A DNA stretch of 64,000 nucleotides, taken from NCBI GenBank assembly GCA_016946835.1, contig JACVTC010000062.1, positions 185,001 to 249,000 of the forward strand, given 5' to 3'. The notes under the pieces are model-generated. The model had not been told where the DNA came from. It ran no database searches and saw only the letters and a program-made list of their open reading frames with translations. This stretch comes from Neocallimastix lanati (nom. inval.) (Eukaryota > Neocallimastigomycota > Neocallimastigomycetes > Neocallimastigales > Neocallimastigaceae). The translations under genes were made by a program, and so were the position numbers. Numbering within the stretch: the first letter of the stretch is position 1; every line of letters begins with the position of its first letter. Below are positions 48,858 to 63,911 of the stretch, in pieces.

Positions 48858-51800
48858 TTAATAGTTTACTCTAGATTTCTTTTTGATAATAGAATTGGAA
48901 TGTCTTTTGATAGAATGATGGAGAAAAGCCTCTGGATTATTATTATTTTTATTGTTAATGTTAATGTTATTGCTATCGTTGTTACCATTATTACTTTTCA
49001 TTGAATGATATGATTTTGAATAAATTGAATCAACTGGGGAAGATGGAGAAAGTCTTCCATAGAATTCATGTTGTGGGAATGGATAGGAATAAGGAGGATG
49101 AGAGAATGAAAAAGGAGAAGATAATGTTGACGATGATGATAATGATGGCGATGAAGAGGAGAAAGGAGTAGAAAAGTATTGAGAATAATGATGATTAGAA
49201 TTTGATTTAGAAGAAGGATGAAAATGTGATTGAGAATGTAAATGCGATTGTGATCTTGATCGTGATCGTGATTTTGAATGTGAATGAGAATGAGAATGTG
49301 AATTTGATTCTGAATGGAAAGGTGATGATTGAGATCGAGATCGAGAATAAGGATAAGGATATGAATAGGAAGAAGGTGAAGATGATCTTAAATTAAAATT
49401 ATCCATTGGGTAGGAGGATGAATTGAAATTTGGAAATGGGAATGGGAAAGGATAATTATTGTTGGTATAATCCAAGGAAGAGATATCATGATTTGAATTT
49501 GGATAATTTATATTCTTAGTGGAAGGTCTATTTTCATTCCTATTAGTATCCTTAGGATAATGAGTATAAAAAATTTTATCAAAAGCTTCCTCGATCTCAT
49601 AGATACTTTCCAAAATATTATTACAATATAATGGAAAAAGTTCAGGGTTATCATTAATATTTGGATGACTAGAAGTTTTGGAGATACTTTTCGTTTTGGA
49701 TTTTGAATGATTACTCTTATCATTATCTTTATCCTTTACTCTATGACCACTTCGTTTCCTTTTATGACTTTTATGGATATCAATATCAGATTCAGATTCA
49801 GTAGTTTCAGTTTCACTTTCATTTTCACTTTCACTTTCAGTATTACTACTTTCATCTTCACTACTCATTTCATTTCTTTTATGATGACTACTACTATGAT
49901 TTTTACTCTTAGATTTTCTTTTATTACTCCGATTTTTATTTCTGTTTCTATTTTTATCTCTATTTCTACTCTTATTTCTATGATGAGATGAAGCTATTTC
50001 GCTGTTGTTACTATCATCAGAATCAAAATCTGATTCTGAATTGGAAGAGTTAGAGGTATGTTGATACATTTTCTTTAATAATTTCTTAAATTCATGATAA
50101 TATTTTCTTTTTTTAGAATGGTGTAATACATTTTCTTCATTATTAAGATCATTTTCATCATCATTATCAGATAAATCATATTTTTTTATTTTTCTATCAG
50201 ATAATGACTTCTTCTTAGTAGATGTTTTTTCATTGATTTCTTTAATATAATCATGACTAAAATCAACAAGATTTTTCTTTTCTAAAACAGAATTATTAAA
50301 GGTACTTTCATCAATTTGTTTGCATTGAATCTTTGTTTTTTCAACCATAATATAATTTAATTTATTAAGAGCATTAAGTTTATCCTCTTTACAATCTAAT
50401 TTTAAAAATATATCCCTATAAATTATTAAATATATAATATATAAATTATATATATAAAATTGATTTTTATAAAATAAAAATAAAAATAATTTTCAATAAT
50501 TATTATTATTTATTATTATTATATTATTATATTATTATTATTATTTATTATTACTATTATTACTATTATTACTATTACTATTATTATTATTATTATTATT
50601 TATTATTACTATTACTATTATTTATTATTATTATTATTATTATTAATATTTTTTTTTTTTTGAAAAAAAAAAAAAAAAATTATGATCATACCATTTATTC
50701 TCATCGTTTTTATTTTTGAAATATTCAATATTTAAAACTTCTCCATAGGTTTGAAATTGAGTATTAATGGTTGGAAATATAAAAAGATCGACCATAAAAA
50801 CACAAAAATATTTAATATGATTTGATGAATGCGATTCAGAATTATTTATTATTGATAAATCATTCAATGTTTCCTTCTCTTTTTCTCCATTATCTATTTC
50901 TTTATGTTTGGTATGGTTATTTTTTAATGGACTTTGACTCCTACTTCTACTTCGACTACGAGTATTATATGTATTACTACTACTCGAATTATTATTTTCT
51001 AATTCAATATTTTCATTTTTTTCATATTTTTTATTAATTTCTTCAATAAGAGGATCCTGTTTAATCATTATAATAAAAGGAATAAGACCTACTTTTCTTT
51101 TATTATAATAAATACGAGAATATCGATTAACTAAACGAATTCTGCAGGAACAATCCTGTATTTTAGTTCCATTCATTTCTTTTTGAGCTTTTTTAGCTTC
51201 TTCTTCTTTTGAATATTCAACAAAAGAATGTCTATTTGAAATATAATAAGATTTCATTTATAGTAATTTAAATAATACATATATATATATAATTATTGAT
51301 ATAAAATGAAAATATTTATATTTTACCAAGTATAAATATACATATATATATATATTAAATTTTTATAAATTATTTACATTATTAAATTAGAACAAATATA
51401 ATATAATATAATATAATATAATTAATTGTTATTATTAAATATTTTTTTTTTTTTTTTTTTTTTTAAAATATATATATTTTATTATTATTATTTGATTTAA
51501 TCTTTTATAATTACAGTTTATTATCATCAGATACCATGATAATATTTTTAATTTCACCAAAATCCTTAAATGCTTCATTGATATCTTCTCGAGTAAGAAT
51601 ATCATCACTTCTTAAAGAATTGATATATATTAAAATATATGGGGTATATTTATTTCGTAATAAATTGATTAATTCTTTTTCACGTTGAACTATATAAAAT
51701 AATTTATTAAAATTAAAATAATATATATCAATAATTATATTAATAATATTAACAATAATAAAGTAAAAATAAATAAATAAATAAATAAGGAAATAAATGT

Positions 51801-54800
51801 ATAAGGAAATTATATTATTACAATATAAATTTAATATAATAAAAAAATAAAAATCATATATATATATATAAATTTAATATAATAATAAAAAAAATTATAT
51901 ATATATAAATTTAATATAATAAAAAATAAAAATTATATATATATAAAATAAATATAACAAAAAATAAAAATTATATAATAATATACAATTAAATAAATCA
52001 ATAATTACTTTCTAATTTTTTTTTATCTTCTCCTGTCTCTTTTGTACTTTCTTTGTTCGTTTCTGGATCTGATCCAGGGTTTTTTAATGATTTCTCTGAA
52101 TTATCTTTTCCTATTTCTATTTCTGATTCATTTCGGGATTCCGCCTCAATTTCTATTTCCATGTTATTGGTCTCATCTTCTAAATTTGATTTATTTTGAT
52201 TTTTTAATTCTGATTCTGATTCTACCTCTGTTTTATTACTTTCATTTTCATTCTCTTGTTCTAATTCAGGCTCAGATTCTGTATCTGTTATGATCTCAGC
52301 TGATTTATACTTCTCTCTACCTTTTGCGTTTTTTGATTTTGATTTATATTTACCTTTATTGGTTTTACTTTTTACTTTAGATTTAGAAGTTGATTTAGAT
52401 TTCAATGATTTTGCTTTCGTTTTCGTTTTTGCTTTTGCTTTTGTTTTTGCTTTTGCTTTTGCCTTACGTTCTGTTCTTGATCGAGTTTGTGGGCGGGATT
52501 CTGATTCTGATTCTGATTCTGATTCTGATTCCGATTCTGATTCCGATTCTGAATTTTCTTCTGAATTTTCTTCTGAATTTTCTTCATTATTTTCTTCAGA
52601 ATTCTCTTCATTATTTTCTTCATTATTTTCTTCATTATTTTCTTCAGAATTTACTTCAATATTTTCCTTATTATTTGCTTCATTATTTTCTTCAGAATTT
52701 ATTTCAGTATTTGTTTCAATATTTTCTTCTGATCTATCATCAACATTTAATTTTTTTTCTGGTGCTATTTCGGAATCAAAATCTGAATTTACTTCAGTTT
52801 TTGATTCTGTATTTGTTTGTTCTTCTGGTGTAGATTCAGCATCGGATCTTGAATCTTCTTCAGTTCTTAATTCAGTATTTGAATGTTGTTCTTGTGATGG
52901 TGTTTCTGAACTAGAATCTGAACTATTTCCAGACTCTTCCAAAGATTTTGACTTTTGTTTAAAAGGTGCATCTAGTTCTGACTCTGTATCAGATTCAGAT
53001 ACCAATCTAGATTCTTTATCTATGTAAGAATCAGTTACTCTATCTTCATTTTGGTTAGATTTAGAATTTTTCTCTTCATCATTATCTTCATTTATATCAA
53101 GATTACTCATCTCACTACTATTATCCTCATTGGCATTAAGATCACCATTCTCATTACTTTCTTTTTCATTTGTGTCAAGATCCAAATCTATATCAGCATC
53201 TGTATCTTGGGATTCCAAAGGTGTAGCATTATTCTTGGAATTCTCGATTTTATCTTCATCAACTTTTGAATCGGTATCTAAATTTATTACTTTTGACAAT
53301 ATATTGGGATGATAAGATGCATTATGACTTAAAATAGAGTCAAAATCTGATTCTAAATTATTGAAATCTTCTTTTGTAGTATTTTCTTTTCTTGTTTTAT
53401 TATTTTTGTTGGCTTTATTATTATTACTAATATTATTCCTTGAAGGATTTACTGCTTCCTTCTCACTTTCACTATTATCATTAATAATAAGATTATCATT
53501 ATCACTTTCACTATTTTCACTTAAATAAATAACTTTTTCCGTCGCTCCTTTATTTTCGTCATCACTATCATACGTTCGAACAATAACTTTCTTTTTTCTA
53601 TGAAAATTTATTAAATCTTGATTTTGAGTTTGAGTTTTATTTTGTTTTTGTTTCTTGGTTTGGGTATCTATTTGATCTTCATCGGACCAAGCAAAATTAT
53701 CTTCGATATCATTTGAAATTGATTTTGAATTAATTTCTCGTTCTTTTTTCAGTAAAGAACGAAGATCATTTATGATGGTATTTTTATTTGAAGGATTTAA
53801 CGTCACATCCTCATTATTTGAAATAATTGAATTTGAATCAGTATCCATTTCATTACTTGCGACGGTGTCATCATCAAAATCTAAATTTGTTTCTATTATT
53901 TCTTGTTGATTTTTTTCCTTCTTATTACTACGGCCCTGTTCAATAATACGAGACACATCTTCTAAATGTGATACTATCTTCAACGAATCTTCTGTATTAT
54001 TATTATCTTTTTCATTATTACTATTATTTTTATTATGATTAGTATTATAATAATTATTATTACCATTATAATTTTTAATATTATTATCATTTACATCATG
54101 ATTAGTATTAAAATCATTGTTACTTTTATTATCATTATTACTTTTATTATCATTATTACTATTACTATTATTACTATTATTAGAATTATTACTTTTACTA
54201 TTATCGTTATTGATACTACTATTAATAATATTACTGCTATCAATACCTTTATTATTATTATATTTGGTAATATCGTTATTCTTAAATTTACTAATATTAT
54301 TAGAATTATTATTTATATTATTATAGTTATTGATATTACTATTAATAATATTGTTGCTATCAATACTTTTATTACTATCATATTTTGTAATATTGTTATT
54401 CTTATACTTATTAATATTATTCGAATTATTATTTATATTTTTATTGCTAGTGATATTACTTTTAATAACATTATTACTATTAATACTTTTATTATCATTA
54501 TATTTAGTATTATTATTATTACTAAATTTATTAATATATAACTTTTTTTCTATTAGAGTTTCATTTGAATTTTTTATTTTTTTTCTTTTTTTCTCTTCAT
54601 TTACAATAATTCTTTTAATTTTTTCATTGCCAATAACTACTGCCATTTGATTTTCATTTGGATTATGCAAAATATAATTAGATAATTGTGTTGATGTAGT
54701 ATTATTAAGTTTCGAATTGATTATTGAATTAACTTTATTTTGTACTATATCATTGACTGATTTTCTTTCTTTCAAAATTTTATCATTTACTAATTTCATT

Positions 54801-54898
54801 TTATTTTGGTTCATATTATTAGTATTTTGATTATTTGAAATCATTTGTTCATTTTTTAATAATTTTTCAATTTTTTCTATAGGAATATTTCCAGCCAT
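48858..54898 (-). CDS. Very large two-RRM RNA-binding protein with Asn-, Ser/Glu- and Arg/Ser-rich regions, four exons
   Basis: Spliced model, complement of 52009-54898, 51515-51689, 50692-51231 and 48858-50415. Introns are 319, 283 and 276 bp, all GT-AG; the summed length is exactly 1721 codons (1720 aa). Exon 1 gives an Asn-rich region (about 125-305) with ~37-residue imperfect repeats, then a long acidic Ser/Glu/Asp region with an SESESESESE run near 785-800, then a basic KAKAKTKAKAKTK block near 810-835. RRM1 (about 978-1055) is built across the exon 1-2 and 2-3 joins, with YILIYI as RNP2 and HSFVEY as RNP1. Exon 3 carries an RSRSRSRSQS stretch. RRM2 (about 1161-1235; YFCVFMV...WDIFLKL) is rebuilt across exons 3-4 and has weak RNP motifs. 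The C-terminal third is Lys/Arg/His/Ser-rich, SR-protein-like. Inference: a nuclear pre-mRNA processing or mRNA-binding protein. No specific orthologue is recognised. Confidence 0.82.
50500..50645. repeat. (ATT)n/(ATTACT)n array in the last intron of the RRM gene
   Basis: Trinucleotide and hexanucleotide units with ATTATTTATT interruptions fill most of the 276-bp intron between exons 3 and 4. Confidence 0.8.
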
Positions 54899-56189
<1,291 letters not shown>

Positions 56190-56946
56190 TGAAGACTGAT
56201 ATTAACGAGAGAGGAGAAGAATAAGGCCAATAGGAAAGTCATTCCCTATACAACACTTTTTATAATGGGATTCTTTTCAGTGATCTTGAACCATTATGGA
56301 AGGAGTAACAATTACATTAATCCTCTTACAGATCAAGTGCTCTGTGCACTAGCAATTATATATATCTAGTAACATGAAGTAGCTTATAAATTCAGCTACT
56401 ACAGTAGAGGTAGAAACACATGATTACTTTTTTTTTTTTTTTTTTTTTTTTGGGGGGGGTATCCAGCATAGAGGACTTTTCTTTTTCCCGTTAAAATAAT
56501 TCCACTGGAAGTAGATTTTCTATCGGACTTATCACCTGGCGAAATCTGAGTCCGTGTAAGCAATTAACTTTCCCTTTCCATCATATTTAATTTTATGGTC
56601 TTTTGTAAAATTTATTTTATTTTTTTTTTTTTTTAAAATATTAATTAGTTACTTTGTTCCAGTCTGAAATTGTTAGTTGTACAACTTTTCCTGGAAACTT
56701 TATTTAAGGCAAAAGAAATTTCTGGTCTTATACGATTTGACATATAAATTAGAGATCCAATTGCCCTTTGGTATATTGTTTTGTTCAAAGGTTTTTTTTT
56801 TTTTTTATTAATAATATTCAGTTATGTCATTGTTATCTATTAAAAGTATTCTTCTTTTTCAAGTATTATTATTTTAATCATTTTGATTTTGAAGATCTTT
56901 TCTTCTTTTAAGGTAATTAATATCTATAGGATCATCATCTTTATCA

Positions 56947-56981
<35 letters not shown>

Positions 56982-57225
56982 GTCATCCCCAATCTTCAAT
57001 TTATGAACTTGCAAGAATGATTCTTTTAAGAGTTTCCAAGGATTCATCTGGATTACTGTTCAAGTTGAATTGAACAATATTTTTTGAAATCATTTGTAAG
57101 AAGGTTATATAGGTATTTTGATATTTTGATTTTTTTTCTTTTTTTGTTTTGTTTTGTTTTGTAATACCTAATTGAATTTCTTCTATTTTCGGTGAAGATT
57201 TCTTTTTGCTTGATATAATATTATA

Positions 57226-57278
<53 letters not shown>

Positions 57279-57560
57279 TTCTTTTGATTTTAAATTTCAG
57301 TTGTCTTTTAAACCAGTACTCCATATCAGTATTGTTGTTACCGTATTTTCTCTTGAGTCTTCCCTTAATACAATAACTGTTAGTTAGACATTATTACGGT
57401 TTTGGAATATGTTAAGTAAAGAATTCATCATTTAAATGACAAGTAATATCAACTTCCTTAATACTATAAGTTTTGGCAGTGTTTGAAATAAAAAACTTCC
57501 ACTCGTTAAAGTTGTAGTTTTTCTTGAAGGCGTTGGATATCTAAAGTGGTTTCTTGGTAC
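56190..57560 (-). pseudogene. Internally deleted Ty1/Copia element: gag piece joined to RT/RNase H end
   Basis: Reading leftward from 57550: a gag-like segment (NFNEWKFFISNTAKTYSIKE, later MEYWFKRQLKFKIKR, then TYITFLQMISKNIVQFNLNS to a stop at 57001). A low-complexity spacer follows. From about 56790 comes the end of the Copia polymerase: YQRAIGSLIYMSNRIRPEIS, FALNKVSRKS, KYDGKGKLIAYTDSDFA, GDKSDRKSTSGIILTG and a STSTVVAEFISYFM piece. These match the Copia RT end and RNase H (RPDI-x-FAV, Y-x-DSD-x-A, DRKSTSG, EAE). Protease, integrase and most of RT are missing between the two parts. T-runs (on the + strand) up to about 47 bases interrupt the gag (57230-57276) and the polymerase. Confidence 0.7.
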
Positions 57561-59145
57561 ATATCGATTTTTAAAAAAAAGTACTTTTAAATATTAGAAT
57601 ATAATAATAAATATATAATATATCAAAATATAATAATATGTTAAGTATTATGTTTAACAAAGAGAAGTACATTTATGATATTTTATGAGCATTATATCAC
57701 GTGAATGTATTTGTTATATGTATTCAAGTTACACAAAATATTTTAAAATGGATAGTTTACATAAATATATACATAATAAATAAATGTAATAACTAATTTA
57801 TATATAGCATCCATTTTAATAAATTACATATTATAAGTTATTAATTAAATTAATTAAATTGTTTGATATGATTAATTAAAAAGATATTTAATTATTAAAT
57901 AAAGTATATATTAATTAATTATCCAATTGAATTATAATTCATATATATCTATTGCAATTTATTAGTATTTATATAATATTGACATATTATGAAATTAATT
58001 GAATGAATTATTTATTTAAATTTATAAATAATATATATCTATTTAAAAATAATTTTAATTTTATAGAAAAGATTATTATAATTTATTATTTATTATTAAT
58101 TTTTTATAATAAAAATTATTATTATTAATATTTAATATTTAATATTTAATATTTATTATTTATTATTTATTATTTAATTATTTATTATTTATTATTTATT
58201 ATTTATTATTTATTATTTATTATTTATTATTCAATTAATTATTATTTATTATTTTTTTTATTATTATTTATTCAAGTATTTATATTATTACAAAAACTTT
58301 AATTATTATTATTATTATTTTAACATGATGATAATATTTTTAAAATTATTTACATTTTTGGTTTTTTTAATTTTAAAAATATATCATTAATTAATACCGC
58401 TTTTTTTTTTTTTTTTTTTTTTTTTTTCTTGGTATTATTTTTTTAAAATTTTTCTTTATAATTATTATTTTAGTTTTTTTTTGAAATAAGTTAACTTTAT
58501 GGTAATTAAATATTTCTCGAATTTACTTTTAAAAAATAATATTAATAATAAATAAAATAAATAATATTAAAAGTATTATTTATAAAAGTATGAATTTTAT
58601 CTTTTAAATTTAATTTTTTTTAAATATTTTCTCATTAAATTCAATTCTTTATATTTTATTATATTTTATTTTTATTATTATTTAAATATATATATATATA
58701 TATATATTTTTACTAATATAATATAGCATAAACCTTGAATTCAAATATAAATTTAAATGAAAATAATAATAATAATACTTATAATGAATGGAAATTAATA
58801 AATATACAATATTGAAGGAAAATATTATTAAAAAAAAAAAATAATAAAAATTAAATTGAAATCTTTTTGGATTTCTAAAATAAAATAATATAGGAATTTG
58901 AAATTTTAAATTAATTCTTTTAAATTATATTGCAAATATAAAGGAGGAAAAAAAAATACCATATTTATATATATGTTTATTATAATAAATGATAATAAAA
59001 TATTTTATAGTATTCCTATAAGGAGTTTCAATAAATCATAAATAGTCTTTATACCAAATTCTTAATATAATTAAGAATAAAAATTTAAATTTCTATTTTA
59101 TTAATTTTAATTAATAAAATAGAAATTCACTTATTAATTTAAACA

Positions 59146-59178
<33 letters not shown>

Positions 59179-59303
59179 AAGTCAATTATAAAAATAAAAA
59201 AAAGCGAAAAACTTTTGATATTTAAACAAAAATAATTATTTTATTTAATATATATATATATACAATTATTTAATATTTTTTAATATATAAAAAAAATACA
59301 AAA
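57561..59303. other. AT-rich intergenic DNA upstream of the secreted Asn-rich protein gene
   Basis: An ATTTATT heptad array lies at 58140-58260, T-runs at 58402-58428, a short TTCTTAAT...ATTAAGAA hairpin at 59059-59077 and a perfect hairpin at 59088-59127. No gene and no recognisable promoter motif. Confidence 0.5.
59088..59127. repeat. Perfect 19-bp hairpin about 180 bp upstream of a gene start
   Basis: AATTTCTATTTTATTAATT (59088-59106), a two-base loop, then its exact reverse complement (59109-59127). A role in expression of the gene at 59304 is possible but unsupported. Confidence 0.85.
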
Positions 59304-61019
<1,716 letters not shown>

Positions 61020-61029
61020 AACATAACAG

Positions 61030-61086
<57 letters not shown>

Positions 61087-61217
61087 AAACAAAATAAAAG
61101 TATTAGTATATATATATATTCTAATAATTATTTTATTTTTCTATCTTCTTTATATATAATTTTATAAATATATTTACAATATATTTAACTAAACATTATC
61201 AAATAAAATAAAATGAT

Positions 61218-61253
<36 letters not shown>

Positions 61254-61566
61254 AATAAATATATAAAATAAAAAAGTATCAATTATAATTATACATCATA
61301 TATATAATAATATAAAGTTATTAACTTAATATACATATAATAAAAAAAATAACCATAAATACTATTTTTAAACTACTATTAATATAAATATTAAATTATA
61401 GAATTAAATAAAATAGATAATTTCATATATATATATAAACGCTTATTTTATCATATATAAAAATATATTTATTACTTCTTTTTTTTTTTTTTTTTTTTTT
61501 TTTTTTGTATTTTTGTTTTAAAATATATAAAAAATAAAAGTTTTTATATTAATAATATTAACATAA

Positions 61567-61634
<68 letters not shown>

Positions 61635-61741
61635 TAATAATAATAATTATAAAAAAGGATTCATTATTTTATTTTTAAAGATAATAATAAAAATAATAAT
61701 AAATGAAAATCTTTTATTTTATTTCTTTATCAAAATTAATT

Positions 61742-61804
<63 letters not shown>

Positions 61805-61991
61805 TTGTTTTTTCAAAAAAAAAAAAAAAAAAAAAAAAATTGCTGAAATAATAAGATATAAAATAAAATAACTATAAAATCATAAAAAAAAAATTTTTTT
61901 TTTTTTTTATTATTTCCATTAATATATATATAATTTAAAAAATTTCAAATTTCATTAAAAAATAATTTTTTTTTTTTTTTTTTTTTTTTGA
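61020..61991. other. AT-rich intergenic DNA between convergent genes
   Basis: A ~48-base A-run directly after the stop (61037-61084), another A-run at 61221-61250, (AAT)n at 61567-61650, and a ~60-base T-run (61744-61803) followed after a 14-base spacer by a ~24-base A-run. It contains the 3' ends of two convergent genes, but no terminator motif is identifiable. Confidence 0.5.
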
Positions 61992-63911
61992 TTACAACCA
62001 TGGAATAAAATTTCTTATTTTAGAAGTATTGACACCCTGTTCCACTAAATATTTCATTAATCTTTCATTAGAACTTTCACAGGCATACAAATATACCGTT
62101 TCCTTTTTTTTATTTCTGTGATTTATATCTGCCCCAAGCTCTATTAAACATTTCACCGTATTTTCATTGCCAACTCGACAGGCATTAAATAGTGGCGTTT
62201 CACCATTCTCATTTTCTTTATTAATATTTGCTCCTTGTTCCACTAAATATCTTATTAATCCTTCATTTTTACTTAAACATGCCCAAAACAATGGGGTTTC
62301 CCCATTCTTACTTTCTTTATTGAGATCAGCTCCGTGTTCCACTAAATATTGTACTGAGTCCCCATTTCCATTTTTACATTCCCAAAATATCGGTGTATTT
62401 CTATACCAATTTTCTTCTTTATTGATATCCGCTCCACAATCAACTAAATATTTCACTAAGCTTTCATTTTTACTTCTACATGCCCAAAATAATGCTATCT
62501 CTCCATTCTTACTTTCTTTATTGATGTCAGCTCCAAGTTCTATTAAATATTTTACTAAATCCTCATTTCCACTCTTACATACCTCAAATAATACAGTTCT
62601 ACCGTCCGCATCATCTTTATTGATATTGACACCATGTTCCACTAAATATTTTAACAATTTTTTACTTCCACTTTCACATGCTCTAAATAACACAGTTTCT
62701 CTCTTATATTTATTTTCCTTATTGATATCGGCACCATGATCCACTAAATATTTAACTAAGTTTTCATTTCCACTTTTACATGCCCAAAATAATGGAGTTT
62801 CATCTATATTACTTTCTTCATTTATATTGGCATCACGTTCTTCTACTAAATACCTTATTAAATTTTCATTACCACTTAAGCATGCCCAAAATAATGGTGT
62901 AATTCTATTCCGGAATTCAACTACATTTATGTTGGCACTTCTTTCTCCAACTAAATATTTCACTATGCTTTCATTTCCAATTTTGCAGGCATAAAATAAT
63001 GGTGTTTTACCCTCACTATTCCTTTCATTTATATATGCTCCCTTTTCTACTAAATATTTCACTATGCTTTCATTTCCGATTTTACAAGCTTCAAATAAAG
63101 GAGTTTCATTATTCTTATTCGATTTATTGAGGTTTGCTTCTTTTTCTACTAAATATTTCACTATTTCTTCATTGCCACTTCTACAAGCTTCAAATAAGGG
63201 AGTTTCATTATTCTTATTCGATTTATTGAGGTTTGCTTCTTTTTCTACTAAATATTTCACTATTTCTTCATTGGCACTTCTACAAGCTTCAAATAAGGGA
63301 GTTTCATAATCTATATTTACTTTATCGATAAAAGCTTCATGTTCTACTAAATATTTCACTATTTCTTCATTGGCACTTCTACATACAGAAAACAAAGGGG
63401 ATTCCAAGTTCTTATCGTCCTTATTAATATCTGCTCCATGCTCCACTAAAAATTTAACACTTTCTAGGTTTCCAGAGGAACAGGCATTATGTAAGTAAGT
63501 TCCATTGTTTATTGGAATTAAATATTTTTTATTTAAAATTAATTTATTTAATTTGGCTTTTGACAAGGGGGTTTTATTGTTATACTTAAAAAGTAATATT
63601 AAAACCATTTCATTATTTAAAAATGCGATATGACTAAAAATAATATCCAATAATTCATAATTAGATTGTTGTATTAATACATTTATTATAGAGGAGGAGT
63701 ACAAATTTAAAAAGTTTGAACAATTTTCCAAGATAAATTGTAATCGTTGAGAAGTAAGCAATTTATTATTGTACATCTCTAAAATAACGTCTTTCTTTAC
63801 AATACATTTATTTTTTAAACGTTTTATTTCATTAATATCTTTATTATCAATGGCTTTCAAACATGAATCCATTGAAAAAAAGGTATCATTATTGAGATTT
63901 TCCATCATCAT
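61992..63911 (-). CDS. Ankyrin-repeat protein, 15 repeats
   Basis: 639 aa if begun at the first of three consecutive ATG codons (63911). The frame is open further upstream but only with a TTG at 63932, so the ATG is preferred. The N-terminal ~125 residues have no clear repeats (MMMENLNNDTFFSMDSCLKA onward) and are rich in Asn, Ile and Leu, probably a helical cap. Fifteen 33-35-residue ankyrin repeats follow to the C-terminus, with the consensus TPLF-x-AC-x-SGNE-x-(I/L)VKYLVE-x-GA-x-INKE. Repeats 3 and 4 (TPLFEACRSGNEEIVKYLVE-type) are almost identical at DNA level over 99 bp (63110-63310). The last repeat ends VEQGVNTSKIRNFIPWL. No signal peptide or membrane segment is seen; likely a cytosolic or nuclear interaction protein. 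Such proteins are a large expanded family in anaerobic fungi; the partner is unknown. A dead relative lies at 25041-25560. Confidence 0.92.
   Translation of the reverse strand: MMMENLNNDTFFSMDSCLKAIDNKDINEIKRLKNKCIVKKDVILEMYNNKLLTSQRLQFILENCSNFLNLYSSSIINVLIQQSNYELLDIIFSHIAFLNNEMVLILLFKYNNKTPLSKAKLNKLILNKKYLIPINNGTYLHNACSSGNLESVKFLVEHGADINKDDKNLESPLFSVCRSANEEIVKYLVEHEAFIDKVNIDYETPLFEACRSANEEIVKYLVEKEANLNKSNKNNETPLFEACRSGNEEIVKYLVEKEANLNKSNKNNETPLFEACKIGNESIVKYLVEKGAYINERNSEGKTPLFYACKIGNESIVKYLVGERSANINVVEFRNRITPLFWACLSGNENLIRYLVEERDANINEESNIDETPLFWACKSGNENLVKYLVDHGADINKENKYKRETVLFRACESGSKKLLKYLVEHGVNINKDDADGRTVLFEVCKSGNEDLVKYLIELGADINKESKNGEIALFWACRSKNESLVKYLVDCGADINKEENWYRNTPIFWECKNGNGDSVQYLVEHGADLNKESKNGETPLFWACLSKNEGLIRYLVEQGANINKENENGETPLFNACRVGNENTVKCLIELGADINHRNKKKETVYLYACESSNERLMKYLVEQGVNTSKIRNFIPWL

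Noticed and set aside
48858-50348. A separate 496-aa gene at the 3' end of the RRM locus
   Set aside because: Its upstream frame continues to a TATAG acceptor at 50416 and completes RRM2 when joined to the exon at 50692-51231, so its ATG is internal.
52290-53027. Long plus-strand ORFs opposite the RRM gene
   Set aside because: They are mirror frames of SE/NE/KAK repeats on the minus strand (SDSDSD-, FSSEFSS- and FAFAF-type) with no independent protein signal.
51998-54898. A separate 966-aa Asn/Ser/Glu-rich protein
   Set aside because: A GTAATT donor four codons before the stop joins in frame to the RRM1 exon at 51689; the terminal codons are intronic.
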